Source: Anaerosporobacter mobilis DSM 15930
Lineage (GTDB): Bacteria; Bacillota; Clostridia; Lachnospirales; Lachnospiraceae
Length of the DNA stretch: 64,000 bases
Direction of reading: 5' to 3'
Assembly (NCBI RefSeq): GCF_900142955.1
Contig: NZ_FRCP01000015.1
Location: 62,001 to 126,000 of the forward strand
The position numbers and the translations under genes are program-made. Each line of letters starts with the position of its first letter. Within the stretch, counting starts at the first letter, position 1. The notes below the pieces were generated by a model, which worked only from the letters and a program-made list of their open reading frames with translations, was not told where the DNA came from and ran no database searches. Of this stretch, positions 8,831 to 16,983 are shown one piece after another.

Positions 8831-9667
8831 TTATTCTTCTAAGAACTTATTCCGATGATACGCCATATATTTTGCTATTCGTGATTCCATTTCGATTTTT
8901 GATTCTTCTGTTATATTGCATAGTGCTCTGTCCTTAGTATTGAGTTTTGTTGAAATCATAATCTTTCCATTATCATCAAATGTAATGAGATGCTTGTCAA
9001 ATAAAGAATCATGAAGTGTACATAACAATAATCCATTATTACAATCTACACGCTCTTCATTATTTGCTTCACTCCATTCCTTTATATGACTAGCTATTAA
9101 TAAACCTTTGTATTGTAAGCCACATAACATACATCTGCTTTCATGCTTATTTAATAGATTATCTCTATATATACCTTGTCCTATCCTGGCTTTTGCAAGT
9201 ATTTCTTTTTCTGTTTCAGAAATACTTGGAACTGTATACGCCTCATTAACGTAGTCAATATTCAATTTTATCCTACCAATATATGAGAATAACTCAGGGT
9301 AGTTGATTGATTTATATGCTCCCTGTATTCTCTTCTTAATAAATCCCAACTTATTTAACCGATTTAATGATAATTCATCTGTATCATAGTTCGATATGAG
9401 TTTTAATCTAACGTACTGATTATCAATATCGAATTGATCTTCTGTAATCCAGAATTTTATATCATCTATTATATCATTTTTATCAACCATTTGATTCGTA
9501 CATATAGTTTTAAACATAATACGACTATATGGAGCTCCAACGTAAATGTATACTATATCCCCTTCTTCTATACCAAACCTTGATTTTGACCAATCAATTT
9601 CAGAAAGTTCAGCAAATGCAGCAATCACATCATATGTCCCCATGTCTGCCGTTCTTATCCATTCCAT
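8831..9667 (-). CDS. EVE-like domain / HNH endonuclease fusion, predicted modified-DNA restriction enzyme
   Basis: 278 residues from the chosen start. The N-terminal half (about 1-135) opens with MEWIRTADMGTYD and contains GDIVYIYVGAPYSRIMFKT, the beta-barrel pattern of PUA/EVE-like domains that read modified bases. The C-terminal part (170-235) is an HNH nuclease: C179-x2-C182 zinc pair, H194 in ASHI, N210/N211 in DCNNGLLLC and H219 in TLHDSLFDKH. By domain logic this is a solitary type IV-like restriction enzyme that would cut invading DNA with modified bases. An upstream in-frame ATG (9682) would place the AGGAGG inside the coding region; Met at 9667 has that AGGAGG six bases ahead and is the better start. 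No methyltransferase lies nearby, as expected for modification-dependent systems. Confidence 0.82.
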   Translation of the reverse strand: MEWIRTADMGTYDVIAAFAELSEIDWSKSRFGIEEGDIVYIYVGAPYSRIMFKTICTNQMVDKNDIIDDIKFWITEDQFDIDNQYVRLKLISNYDTDELSLNRLNKLGFIKKRIQGAYKSINYPELFSYIGRIKLNIDYVNEAYTVPSISETEKEILAKARIGQGIYRDNLLNKHESRCMLCGLQYKGLLIASHIKEWSEANNEERVDCNNGLLLCTLHDSLFDKHLITFDDNGKIMISTKLNTKDRALCNITEESKIEMESRIAKYMAYHRNKFLEE

Positions 9668-9952
9668 AGACATCCTCCTCATAATTCAATGTATATACAC
9701 ATATTTACTATTGTTTAATATAAGCTTTCTTCCAATCAAAATCAATATAATGCTGTCAAGCACTTCATAACACACTTATATTAAGCATTCTCCCACCAAG
9801 TGCCATAAAGGTGCCCAGCCCCTAGCAATCATTGCACATACATAGCCCTATTTACCCATACTTACACCCAACCCAGTCACCCATCAATTTTCTTCTCGAC
9901 CCAAGCTTCCATCATCACTTCACCCGTTTCGTCGACTCTTTCCTCAACGAAA

Positions 9953-9982
9953 AAAGGACCAAACCTCCCGGTTTGATCCTTT
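9953..9982 (-). terminator. Rho-independent terminator of the tRNA-Leu gene
   Basis: Thirteen-base arms (AAAGGACCAAACC / GGTTTGATCCTTT, one mismatch) with a four-base loop, followed on the minus strand by a run of six T. It lies just downstream of the tRNA. Confidence 0.88.
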
Positions 9983-9992
9983 TCATTCTTTA

Positions 9993-10077
9993 TGCAGTCG
10001 AAGGGACTTGAACCCTCACGAGCGCAATGCTCACTAGATCCTTAGTCTAGCGCGTATGCCAATTCCGCCACAACTGC
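9993..10077 (-). tRNA. tRNA-Leu (anticodon AAG)
   Basis: 85-nt class II tRNA. Acceptor arms GCAGTTG and CGACTGC pair fully (one G-T), discriminator A. The anticodon arm CTAGA-CTAAGGA-TCTAG gives anticodon AAG, read as inosine-AG for CUN leucine codons. A long variable arm (GTGAGCATTGCGCTCGTG region) follows and GGTTCAAGTCC is the T loop. CCA is not encoded. It has its own promoter and terminator. Confidence 0.95.
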
Positions 10078-10094
10078 TCATCAGTACGAGAAAT

Positions 10095-10123
10095 ATTATA
10101 TCCTTTGTGAGCTTCCTTGTCAA
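10095..10123 (-). promoter_or_regulatory. Consensus sigma-A promoter of tRNA-Leu
   Basis: On the minus strand TTGACA (10123-10118), 17-base spacer, TATAAT (10100-10095): a full match to the vegetative consensus, ending about 18 bases before the mature tRNA 5' end. Confidence 0.92.
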
Positions 10124-10259
10124 TATTGTTTATTGAATTATTTCAATTATTTTAATATTTAATTAATTAACCTGTAAATATACATAATTTTTTTTCTAAC
10201 AGCTGAAAGTATATACAGTGCTTTCAACTGTTAGAATATATTGGATTGTCAAATAACTA

Positions 10260-12617
10260 TTAATATATGGAAGCAATATTGGCCCCGGTATAATAATGTT
10301 CTAATATTTCTTCGTATTTGAAACCAGCCTCTACCATTGCCTTAACACCATTCTGACTCATACCAACACCGTGACCATAACCTCCACCACGGATCTTATA
10401 ACCAGTAAGTGTATCATCCTTGGTAATTTCATCAATAATTATAAAAGCACTTGGCAATAAGCTCATATTAGAAATCTTACTATCGTCCTTACGAACTACA
10501 TCATTTCCACTTGGTGATAACAAAATCCGAATATTATATTCAGAGATAACCTTCACAGTATTCTTAGATCCCTTAATAATTACTTCTGTTGCTACACCTC
10601 CTGTTGCACGTTTGGTAATAGTAATACTTTTAATATTACCTACTGTGTTGATTGGTGTACTAACATATTTACCACCAACAAGGGTTAGAATTAACCTACT
10701 ATTTGCATTATATCTTGATTGTAATTTTGCATCGATTGTGCTTTTCAGATCCTCTAGAGATACCTTTGTCTGCCAACGATACCAAGCGAAATCACTATCG
10801 TAGGTCTCATAATCATCATTCATAATAAAGTCTCTGAATTTCTTATCTTCGGTTAAGTCTAATTCTTTCGACTTATCTTCATCAACTTGTAATTTTCCTG
10901 TTAGATATTCCAACGGTGTATTGTTCATCCAAACTTCACTTGCACTTGAGGTGTACCCACATGAAGTAGAGAAATAGTAAGCAGTGATAACCTCACCATC
11001 ATAATCCAATACCTTACCATAAGTATCTTTAACCGCTTCAATTGAAGACTCATTCTCTTCCACGTTATTATACACCTGGAACGATGTACTATCATCAACA
11101 TGCGCACCATATTCACTGTACTGATTAGTAAGTAATTGATTATATGCATAACTTCTTGCGCAAACAGCTTGCACTTTAAGAGACTCTTTTCCATATGAAG
11201 TTGGCATCTCACTAGGAACTACACTGTATAGATATTCTTCTAAAGGTAGTTCATTCACGATGGTTAAACCTTGTTCATAAGATACGATTTCCAATGAACC
11301 TCGATAACTTGGAATGCCATATGATCTTTCTATAGAAGAAACTGTTATTTTACCTGTATTCGTTGTTTTAACTCGTAGTCTTCCTTCTTCTAGCATCTTA
11401 CTTGTTGGCTTGATTGTTACTTGCTCTTTCGCATCATATTTCTTTGTCTTCTTTCCATATGTTATTGTAAATGGTTCGTTAGAAGTTAACACAACCTTGC
11501 TATGGAAGATATCTTTGAATCCTGTAGTCTTTAATAACACACGAATATTCTCAGCTTTAGCACTTTCTTTAATTAATGCCGCACTAATTTTATCATTCGA
11601 TACAACAAAATCTGTAACCGTATATCCTACAAGCACTGCATTACTAACTTTTGACTCAACATCGCCATAGATCTTATAGATTCTGTAATTATCTTCTACA
11701 TCTATCTTTCCGTAATCTTCGATTTCAATATATTCTTTGGTAGCTGCAAGTACCTTTCCTGAGATACGATTCGGTTTCACAGAGACTTTTGTAACCCTTT
11801 GATTACTTATAATTAAGTCACCAACAACACTAGTAATCTCTTCTGCCAATACATTCTCTGTTTGAAATGTCCTCTCTACACCATTGATAAAAACCGATAT
11901 ACTCTTTTCTTTCCCGTCAATAATCCAAACATTCTCAAGTGATATGGTATCGTCCTTAACTTGCTTAATTGCTAGGATCTCACTCCCTTTAACGATAGCA
12001 GTTACCGTTTGATTTAGAGAGTTTTCTAAAGAAATTCCATCACTTTGATAGGTTTCATCTTCTCCTACAACTTTCCACTTATTTTCCTTCTTATCACTAC
12101 CAGCCATTACCACGAAGATATCTTTTTCACTAGGAACATAATTATATATTTCTGTACAAATATATTCATAAACAGATAGCCAATCAATAGAACTTATTTG
12201 GTTACTTAAGATATCATCAGTTATCTCAAATCTAAGACGTTTATAATCCGTTAATTGTAATTTTTCTAATATTTGCTTTGCTTCTCCATATGTAAGTGCG
12301 TCATTTGGACGAAAATTCTTATCTTCTTCCATTAATTCCAATACGGTAACTGCATTGATGTATTTATCATACCACTTATCCACATCCGTATCTTTATATG
12401 TAATAACTCGAACTAATTGTTCACATTCTTCCCTCGTGTATGCGGCAAAACTAATCATTTTGGCAACTTGTGCACGAGTTATTGTTTCCTCCAACGGATT
12501 TTGAACTTGATCATTCCCACTATTGTTGGTATCTTCTTTACTTGAATTACCATTTCGTAAAAATATACCACATATAATAATGATACAAAGTATAATTAAT
12601 ACTATTTTACGCTTCAT
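10260..12617 (-). CDS. SpoIID/LytB-domain protein with N-terminal SLH-like repeat, secreted or membrane-anchored
   Basis: About 785 residues from the chosen Met (12617), which starts the KRKIVLIILCIIIICGIF signal-anchor. After it comes an SLH-like unit (ITRAQVAKM ... YKDTDVDKWYDKYINAV ... FRPNDALTYGEA), a long beta-rich middle region and, near the C-terminus, a SpoIID/LytB amidase-enhancer domain: LPLEEYLYSVVPSEMPTSYG, LKVQAVCARSYAYNQ, STSCGYTSSASEVW and the terminal GGGYGHGVGMSQNGVKAM. SpoIID domains cleave glycan strands stripped of stem peptides during spore engulfment; relatives such as LytB modulate amidases. SLH-like plus SpoIID suggests a wall-bound peptidoglycan enzyme. An upstream in-frame ATG at 12662 is less likely; the AAGGAGC site is 13 bases from the chosen start, a rather long spacing. 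Confidence 0.85.
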   Translation of the reverse strand: MKRKIVLIILCIIIICGIFLRNGNSSKEDTNNSGNDQVQNPLEETITRAQVAKMISFAAYTREECEQLVRVITYKDTDVDKWYDKYINAVTVLELMEEDKNFRPNDALTYGEAKQILEKLQLTDYKRLRFEITDDILSNQISSIDWLSVYEYICTEIYNYVPSEKDIFVVMAGSDKKENKWKVVGEDETYQSDGISLENSLNQTVTAIVKGSEILAIKQVKDDTISLENVWIIDGKEKSISVFINGVERTFQTENVLAEEITSVVGDLIISNQRVTKVSVKPNRISGKVLAATKEYIEIEDYGKIDVEDNYRIYKIYGDVESKVSNAVLVGYTVTDFVVSNDKISAALIKESAKAENIRVLLKTTGFKDIFHSKVVLTSNEPFTITYGKKTKKYDAKEQVTIKPTSKMLEEGRLRVKTTNTGKITVSSIERSYGIPSYRGSLEIVSYEQGLTIVNELPLEEYLYSVVPSEMPTSYGKESLKVQAVCARSYAYNQLLTNQYSEYGAHVDDSTSFQVYNNVEENESSIEAVKDTYGKVLDYDGEVITAYYFSTSCGYTSSASEVWMNNTPLEYLTGKLQVDEDKSKELDLTEDKKFRDFIMNDDYETYDSDFAWYRWQTKVSLEDLKSTIDAKLQSRYNANSRLILTLVGGKYVSTPINTVGNIKSITITKRATGGVATEVIIKGSKNTVKVISEYNIRILLSPSGNDVVRKDDSKISNMSLLPSAFIIIDEITKDDTLTGYKIRGGGYGHGVGMSQNGVKAMVEAGFKYEEILEHYYTGANIASIY

Positions 12618-12692
12618 ACAACTACCCATGCTCCTTTCAAAGTCTGTGAAAAGAATCTTCACACTATAACTAGCTCTAAAGCTTCGCCTTAT

Positions 12693-12721
12693 ATTTTATA
12701 CTGCACGTCCACATATGTAAA
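12693..12721 (-). promoter_or_regulatory. Candidate promoter of the SpoIID-like gene
   Basis: On the minus strand TTTACA (12721-12716), 17-base spacer, TAAAAT (12698-12693), about 75 bases before the chosen start. The rest of the gap 12722-12925 is AT-rich and I see no gene in it. Confidence 0.45.
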
Positions 12722-12925
12722 TATATTATATTACCTACTTGATTATGATAAGTATTAATTTAAATTGTGTTTATTAGTATGCTTTATAAAAATGTAGTAT
12801 ATTGGCTTTTTGATGTTGATTCTTAGTTAATTTATTAAGTCTATTGATTTTATCACATTAAACTATTACAATAGTAGTGTTGTTAATTTAAAAACACATC
12901 ACACACTTATTTAACTGCTTTAAGA

Positions 12926-12973
12926 GCAAGAAAAGAAGGACAATAACTTATGTTATCGTCCTTCTTTTCTTGC
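12926..12973 (-). terminator. Long stem-loop closing the agr operon
   Basis: Almost perfect 22-bp hairpin (GCAAGAAAAGAAGGAC... pairs with ...GTCCTTCTTTTCTTGC, four-base loop, one mismatch) about 85 bases after the agrD stop. The T-rich 3' arm is part of the stem rather than a separate tail, so it may be a terminator, an RNA-stabilising structure or both. Confidence 0.7.
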
Positions 12974-13059
12974 CTAAAGATTAATATTGACTAACGTCAA
13001 AATCAGGGTGATTTACTACTTATGGTGGTTAACCAATATGTATAGAGTTTCACAATATC

Positions 13060-13188
13060 TTATTTCTTTAATTTCTTTAATTCAGCTGGTTCTTGAGGTT
13101 GGTAACATCCCCACCATGAACTCTTACTACTAGCACTTTTTGCTGAATATAAACCAACTTTTGCTACTGTATTAAGTACTTTTTTCAT
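13060..13188 (-). CDS. agrD: AgrD-type cyclic autoinducer prepeptide (42 aa)
   Basis: 42-residue peptide starting MKKVLNTVAKVGLYSAKSAS and ending ELKKLKK. Three AgrD parts are visible: an amphipathic leader (1-20), a short aromatic core (S23-S24-W25-W26-G27-C28) and a Pro/charged tail beginning YQPQEP that AgrB would remove. The start overlaps the end of agrB by 17 bases, and an AGGAGG nine bases ahead of the ATG lies inside agrB, so the two are translationally coupled. The AIP ring is uncertain: a thiolactone from C28 would need a tail cut after Q32, whereas a lactone from S24 would give a five-residue ring ending at C28 just before YQP. Identification rests on position, size and composition. 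Confidence 0.9.
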   Translation of the reverse strand: MKKVLNTVAKVGLYSAKSASSKSSWWGCYQPQEPAELKKLKK

Positions 13189-13771
13189 TGTGTAATACCT
13201 CCTCTCTATCAAGCATATGTTGTATTACTATAAGCACTGCTACAACAAACAGTGTAATAGCCACGATTAAGGCAACTTTGAAAAAAATAAAGCAAAGGAT
13301 TAGAATTAAGATTGTCCATATTGCAGAGAGTAATAAAATCTTCTCCCGAAACTTCACTCTCTCTGCTTCGCTTATCTGCTTCTTAGAATTTGGTACGGGT
13401 GCAAATTTAAGAATAACAGATAAATAAAATAGGACAAATACTACAATTGTATAACCTGATTCTGTATAGACAAGAGCTTCGACTAACGTTATTGTAATTA
13501 TATAAACAGAAGCTAAAATCAAATTACACTTTAGATAGGACTGTGCATGATAACCACCACTATAAACACGAGTCAAAGCAAATACCACAAAAAACACGAT
13601 TGGCTGCCATCCTTGGTGAAGTATTATACCTAATGTAAGAATTAGTATAAAATTCACAATCGAAGCAAGTAGTGCTTCGTAACCATATACATAGATCGGT
13701 ATATCCTCCCTAGATATAATCTCTCTATTAAATAAAAAAATGGTTAATTTATTGGCTATTTTGGTAATCAT
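13172..13771 (-). CDS. agrB: AgrB-type autoinducer-processing membrane endopeptidase
   Basis: 199-residue integral membrane cysteine protease that trims AgrD and closes the (thio)lactone ring. The catalytic pair is H75 and C82 in RVYSGGYHAQSYLKC, with the same seven-residue spacing as H77/C84 of the staphylococcal enzyme. Around six hydrophobic segments surround it. I choose Met at 13771 because GGGAGG sits seven bases before it; the in-frame start at 13792 would put that site inside the gene. Downstream it overlaps agrD, and agrC lies about 90 bases upstream on the same strand, giving one locus of sensor, regulator, processor and signal. Confidence 0.95.
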   Translation of the reverse strand: MITKIANKLTIFLFNREIISREDIPIYVYGYEALLASIVNFILILTLGIILHQGWQPIVFFVVFALTRVYSGGYHAQSYLKCNLILASVYIITITLVEALVYTESGYTIVVFVLFYLSVILKFAPVPNSKKQISEAERVKFREKILLLSAIWTILILILCFIFFKVALIVAITLFVVAVLIVIQHMLDREEVLHNEKST

Positions 13772-13863
13772 TTGACTTCCTCCCATAGACATATATTAAC
13801 CTTTTTCCCTATCCTTTTCAACACTTTGAACACGACTGGTACTCCACAGTACATAATTGGTAG

Positions 13864-15201
13864 TTATAATTCCTTTAATCCTCTTTTTAGTGTTATTTGA
13901 AACTCTATTTTGTTGTTAGCTTCAGAATTTTCCATTATTCCTTCGTATTTATCCACAATATCTCGTATACTAACTATACCTAAACCATGATTTAATTTAT
14001 CTTTTTTGGTTGTGAAAAACTTTGGATTTTTCTTCATAATTGATTCCGTAATTGAATTCCGTAAGATGATAATTATATAATTTTTCTTACTAAAAACCTC
14101 GAATTCAATTTCCTTCTCGGTTACTAGGTCCTGCGTTGCCTCTATCGCATTATTCCATAGATTCCCCAGTAAAACACAGATATCCAGTTCATCAAATTCA
14201 TCAAAGTCAGATAGTATACTATATTTTACTTTAATTCCATAATTGTTACATAGATGTAATTTATTATTTAGTACCGCATTAATCAATGAGTTATTTGTAA
14301 TGATGGTATAATTTATTGGCTTAATTACATTTGTACAAATATTATAAAGATATTCTTGTGCACTTTTATGTTCTCCAGATTGCATTAATGCAAGGCAAGC
14401 CTCCATATAATTTCGCATATCATGTCGGATTTTTCGTATCTCTAAATTCTTTTTTTCAAATTCTTCATAAGATTGTTTCTGCTGTTCTAATTGTAATTTA
14501 ACAAGTTCATACTGTATTTTTTCTTTGTTATCCTTTTCTATTTTCAAATAAGAAAGAAAAGTTAAAACATTGATTACAATCAGGCCAAAAACCGCCGAAA
14601 TAAAGTATAAAATACTACCATTATCCCCATCAACCTCTAACTTAATTTGCTTGTCAAATATAAAGCCTGCTATTAGTAAGCTCGAGACGAATATAGAAAG
14701 AATTGCTACAATTTCGCTTTTCTTAAACATAAAGTCACTTTTAGGACTTAATCTAGAAATTAAAGAAATTGCTAATATAAAACTTCCTTTAGTTATTACT
14801 AATAATAGTACTCTTATTGCATTCCTTTCAAAAATCAAGGTTTTCATCGTTGTGCTCGTTAATACAGAAAAAACATACAGTACTACAGTATTAATAACTA
14901 TAATAAAAACAAAAGGTATTAATGAAGTAAAAACCGTACTTAAAAAAGACCCTTTCAAAAAAAACAGGCCATAACAGATACATACAACAATCGCTAATAA
15001 AGTGAATACAACTTCATAAGTTGTAATGTATGAACTTAGATTACTTAAAAAGCATAACAAACACGTGAATATAACCAACATAGCTCTTCTATATCTTAAA
15101 GCTACATGATCTTTAAATCCTAGATAATATGACATAAAATAGAGTATTACAAAATTTTCAATTATACTCGGCATCCAATCAAAAGCGATATCTTCTATCA
15201 C
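13864..15201 (-). CDS. agrC: AgrC-type peptide-sensing histidine kinase
   Basis: 445 residues: about six or seven N-terminal transmembrane helices (1-220, the AIP receptor), a coiled linker (222-255) and a HPK10-type kinase with phospho-acceptor H260 in IRKIRHDMRNYMEA, N-box NLWNNAIEAT and G-box GLGIVSIRDIVDKYEG of the HATPase_c_5 (GHKL) class. It should autophosphorylate on binding the mature AgrD peptide and pass phosphate to AgrA. The gene starts with GTG, whose G is the last base of the agrA stop (TAGTG), so agrA and agrC are translationally coupled. Confidence 0.94.
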   Translation of the reverse strand: MIEDIAFDWMPSIIENFVILYFMSYYLGFKDHVALRYRRAMLVIFTCLLCFLSNLSSYITTYEVVFTLLAIVVCICYGLFFLKGSFLSTVFTSLIPFVFIIVINTVVLYVFSVLTSTTMKTLIFERNAIRVLLLVITKGSFILAISLISRLSPKSDFMFKKSEIVAILSIFVSSLLIAGFIFDKQIKLEVDGDNGSILYFISAVFGLIVINVLTFLSYLKIEKDNKEKIQYELVKLQLEQQKQSYEEFEKKNLEIRKIRHDMRNYMEACLALMQSGEHKSAQEYLYNICTNVIKPINYTIITNNSLINAVLNNKLHLCNNYGIKVKYSILSDFDEFDELDICVLLGNLWNNAIEATQDLVTEKEIEFEVFSKKNYIIIILRNSITESIMKKNPKFFTTKKDKLNHGLGIVSIRDIVDKYEGIMENSEANNKIEFQITLKRGLKEL

Positions 15202-15914
15202 TACAAATCACTCCTTATGTATTTATGGAACTCCGTTTTCACTTGTTCTGTTCTATGGCGGCTCATTGGCACGCTTGTTTGGTTAACAAAGATTATCTCG
15301 GTTTTTTCTATAGAAAATATATATTTCATATTGATTAAGTATCCTATATGCACGCGAATAAACCCGAAATCCTTCAGGTTCTCCTCTAGTTCTCCAATCT
15401 TTGCTTTCGTAACAATATCTTTTTTTTGCGTATAAACTGTTACTTTATGTTTATTACTCTCTATGTACATAATATCTTTAATATTAATTGCTACTATTTC
15501 CCCATTTATGCAATTAAATACTTGAGTTTTATTCCTTTTAAGATACATATCTAAGAAGGAAATAATTGCTTCACTCAACTCTGCCACAAAATATGCCTTC
15601 CTAATAAAACGGAAAGGACTGTATCGTAAAGAGCGATACACCAATTGTTCTTCGTTGGTGACGAAGATAATAACGGTATCCGCATTTATATCGTTAATCT
15701 TTTCTGCTACATCAAATCCTGACATTTCTGGCATATCAATATCTAGAAAAATTAAATCAAATGCTACCTCTTTACATTCTGTAATTAACTTACTTCCCTT
15801 TGTATAATCGAAAATAATAGCATCTACGTGTTTACTCTCAAACAAAGCTTTAATACGATTCTTATAAGAATGTAATAATGCTTGGTCATCATCGCAAATG
15901 GCTATCCTCAACAT
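15201..15914 (-). CDS. agrA: AgrA-type LytTR response regulator
   Basis: 237 residues. The receiver domain (1-120) has the acidic pocket (CDDD, 7-10) and phospho-acceptor D58 in FLDIDMPEMSG. A LytTR DNA-binding domain fills 140-237 (IMYIESNKHKVTVYT and the FIRVHIGYLINMKYI stretch). First gene of the agr operon; ATG preceded by GGGAAGGTG. It probably activates its own promoter and others from direct repeats; I could not identify such repeats with confidence upstream. Gene order A-C-B-D is the reverse of the staphylococcal B-D-C-A order. Confidence 0.94.
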   Translation of the reverse strand: MLRIAICDDDQALLHSYKNRIKALFESKHVDAIIFDYTKGSKLITECKEVAFDLIFLDIDMPEMSGFDVAEKINDINADTVIIFVTNEEQLVYRSLRYSPFRFIRKAYFVAELSEAIISFLDMYLKRNKTQVFNCINGEIVAINIKDIMYIESNKHKVTVYTQKKDIVTKAKIGELEENLKDFGFIRVHIGYLINMKYIFSIEKTEIIFVNQTSVPMSRHRTEQVKTEFHKYIRSDL

Positions 15915-15969
15915 AGAATCACCTTCCCACTTTATACGAACCCTGTTACCATACGGTCTTGTATATTAG

Positions 15970-15997
15970 ATTATACATTAAATTATATATGTTGCAA
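15970..15997 (-). promoter_or_regulatory. Probable agr operon promoter
   Basis: On the minus strand TTGCAA (15997-15992), 16-base spacer, TATAAT (15975-15970), about 55 bases before agrA. No clear AgrA direct repeat was found next to it. Confidence 0.6.
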
Positions 15998-16132
15998 AGC
16001 AATTGTTTGTGTCCTTTTCCTTATTTTGATAATTAATATAATTTTAGTAATTGCATACGATATAGACAGAATATCTCAAACTAAATAACGGGGAAAAATT
16101 TGCGATGTGCGGAGTTTACTAACATAATAAAA

Positions 16133-16171
16133 AACACTGTCACTGGAGTACTATTCTTCATTGACAGTGTT
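16133..16171 (-). terminator. Terminator of the dapA-dapB operon
   Basis: Ten-base perfect stem AACACTGTCA / TGACAGTGTT with a 19-base loop, starting six bases after the dapB stop and followed on the minus strand by TTTTATTATGTT. Confidence 0.85.
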
Positions 16172-16176
16172 CCTTA

Positions 16177-16932
16177 TTAAAATTTTATAACATCACTCAT
16201 ATCATATCTTCCGGCAGGTTTACCTGCTAAGAATTTGGCTGCTGTTACAGCCCCCTTTGCAAAAACTGCCTTAGAATAGGCGCTATGATGGAATTCGATA
16301 ACCTCGTCTAATCCAGCGAATATTATATCATGATCTCCCACAATACTTCCCCCGCGAACCGCACTAAAACCGATTTCCTTCTTACTTCGCTTCTTTCTCT
16401 CTGCTGAACGATCGTATACATATTCATATTCATTATCTAATACTTCGTTAATCTTGTCTGCAAAAGCAAGTGCAGTACCAGATGGTGCATCAACTTTTTG
16501 ATTATGGTGTCGATCAATAATCTCAATATCATAGTCTTTTGCTAACATCTTTGTGGCTTCCTGTACTAATTTGAATAACAGGTTAACACCAACGGACATA
16601 TTTGCCGATTTCAATATAGCAACTTCTTTACTAGTTTCTTCTACTGTTTTAAGTTGTTCTTCGGATAAACCTGTTGTACATAAGACTACAGGAATTTTTC
16701 TTTCCTTTGCATAAGCAAGTAATTTATCAACTGCTGTCGCTGTAGCAAAATCAATTATTACATCTGCAATAATATCGCATTTATTAATATCATTAAAAAC
16801 AGGATATTCATTTTCTCTCATAGTATATGGGTCGATTCCTGCTACAATTGTTAATTCTTCGTCATTTCTTACTATTTCAGAAATCACTTGACCCATCTTC
16901 CCATTGCAGCCGTGCATAATAATCTTTATCAT
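16177..16932 (-). CDS. dapB: 4-hydroxy-tetrahydrodipicolinate reductase
   Basis: 251 residues. Second dedicated step of lysine and diaminopimelate synthesis: reduces 4-hydroxy-tetrahydrodipicolinate with NAD(P)H. Seen: nucleotide-binding GCNGKMGQVI (8-17), the DRHHNQKVDAPSGTAL catalytic stretch (His pair, Lys, substrate-binding SGTA) and RGGSIVGDHD. Length is normal for the family. It follows dapA by about 50 bases on the same strand and shares the lysine riboswitch leader. The product also feeds peptidoglycan cross-links and, in spore formers, dipicolinate. Confidence 0.97.
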   Translation of the reverse strand: MIKIIMHGCNGKMGQVISEIVRNDEELTIVAGIDPYTMRENEYPVFNDINKCDIIADVIIDFATATAVDKLLAYAKERKIPVVLCTTGLSEEQLKTVEETSKEVAILKSANMSVGVNLLFKLVQEATKMLAKDYDIEIIDRHHNQKVDAPSGTALAFADKINEVLDNEYEYVYDRSAERKKRSKKEIGFSAVRGGSIVGDHDIIFAGLDEVIEFHHSAYSKAVFAKGAVTAAKFLAGKPAGRYDMSDVIKF

Positions 16933-16983
16933 ATATTTGCCTCCAAGTTCTATCCTATGTAGCTCTATTATTTCTATTTGTTA

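Noticed and set aside
10197..10234. CTAACAGCTGAAAG / CTTTCAACTGTTAG hairpin after the SpoIID-like gene as terminator
   Set aside because: The T-run lies on the wrong side for the minus-strand transcript, so only an unassigned stem-loop can be claimed.
14570..14974. 134-codon plus-strand ORF opposite agrC
   Set aside because: Antisense to the transmembrane region of agrC and rich in Ile/Lys from AT bias; no ribosome site.
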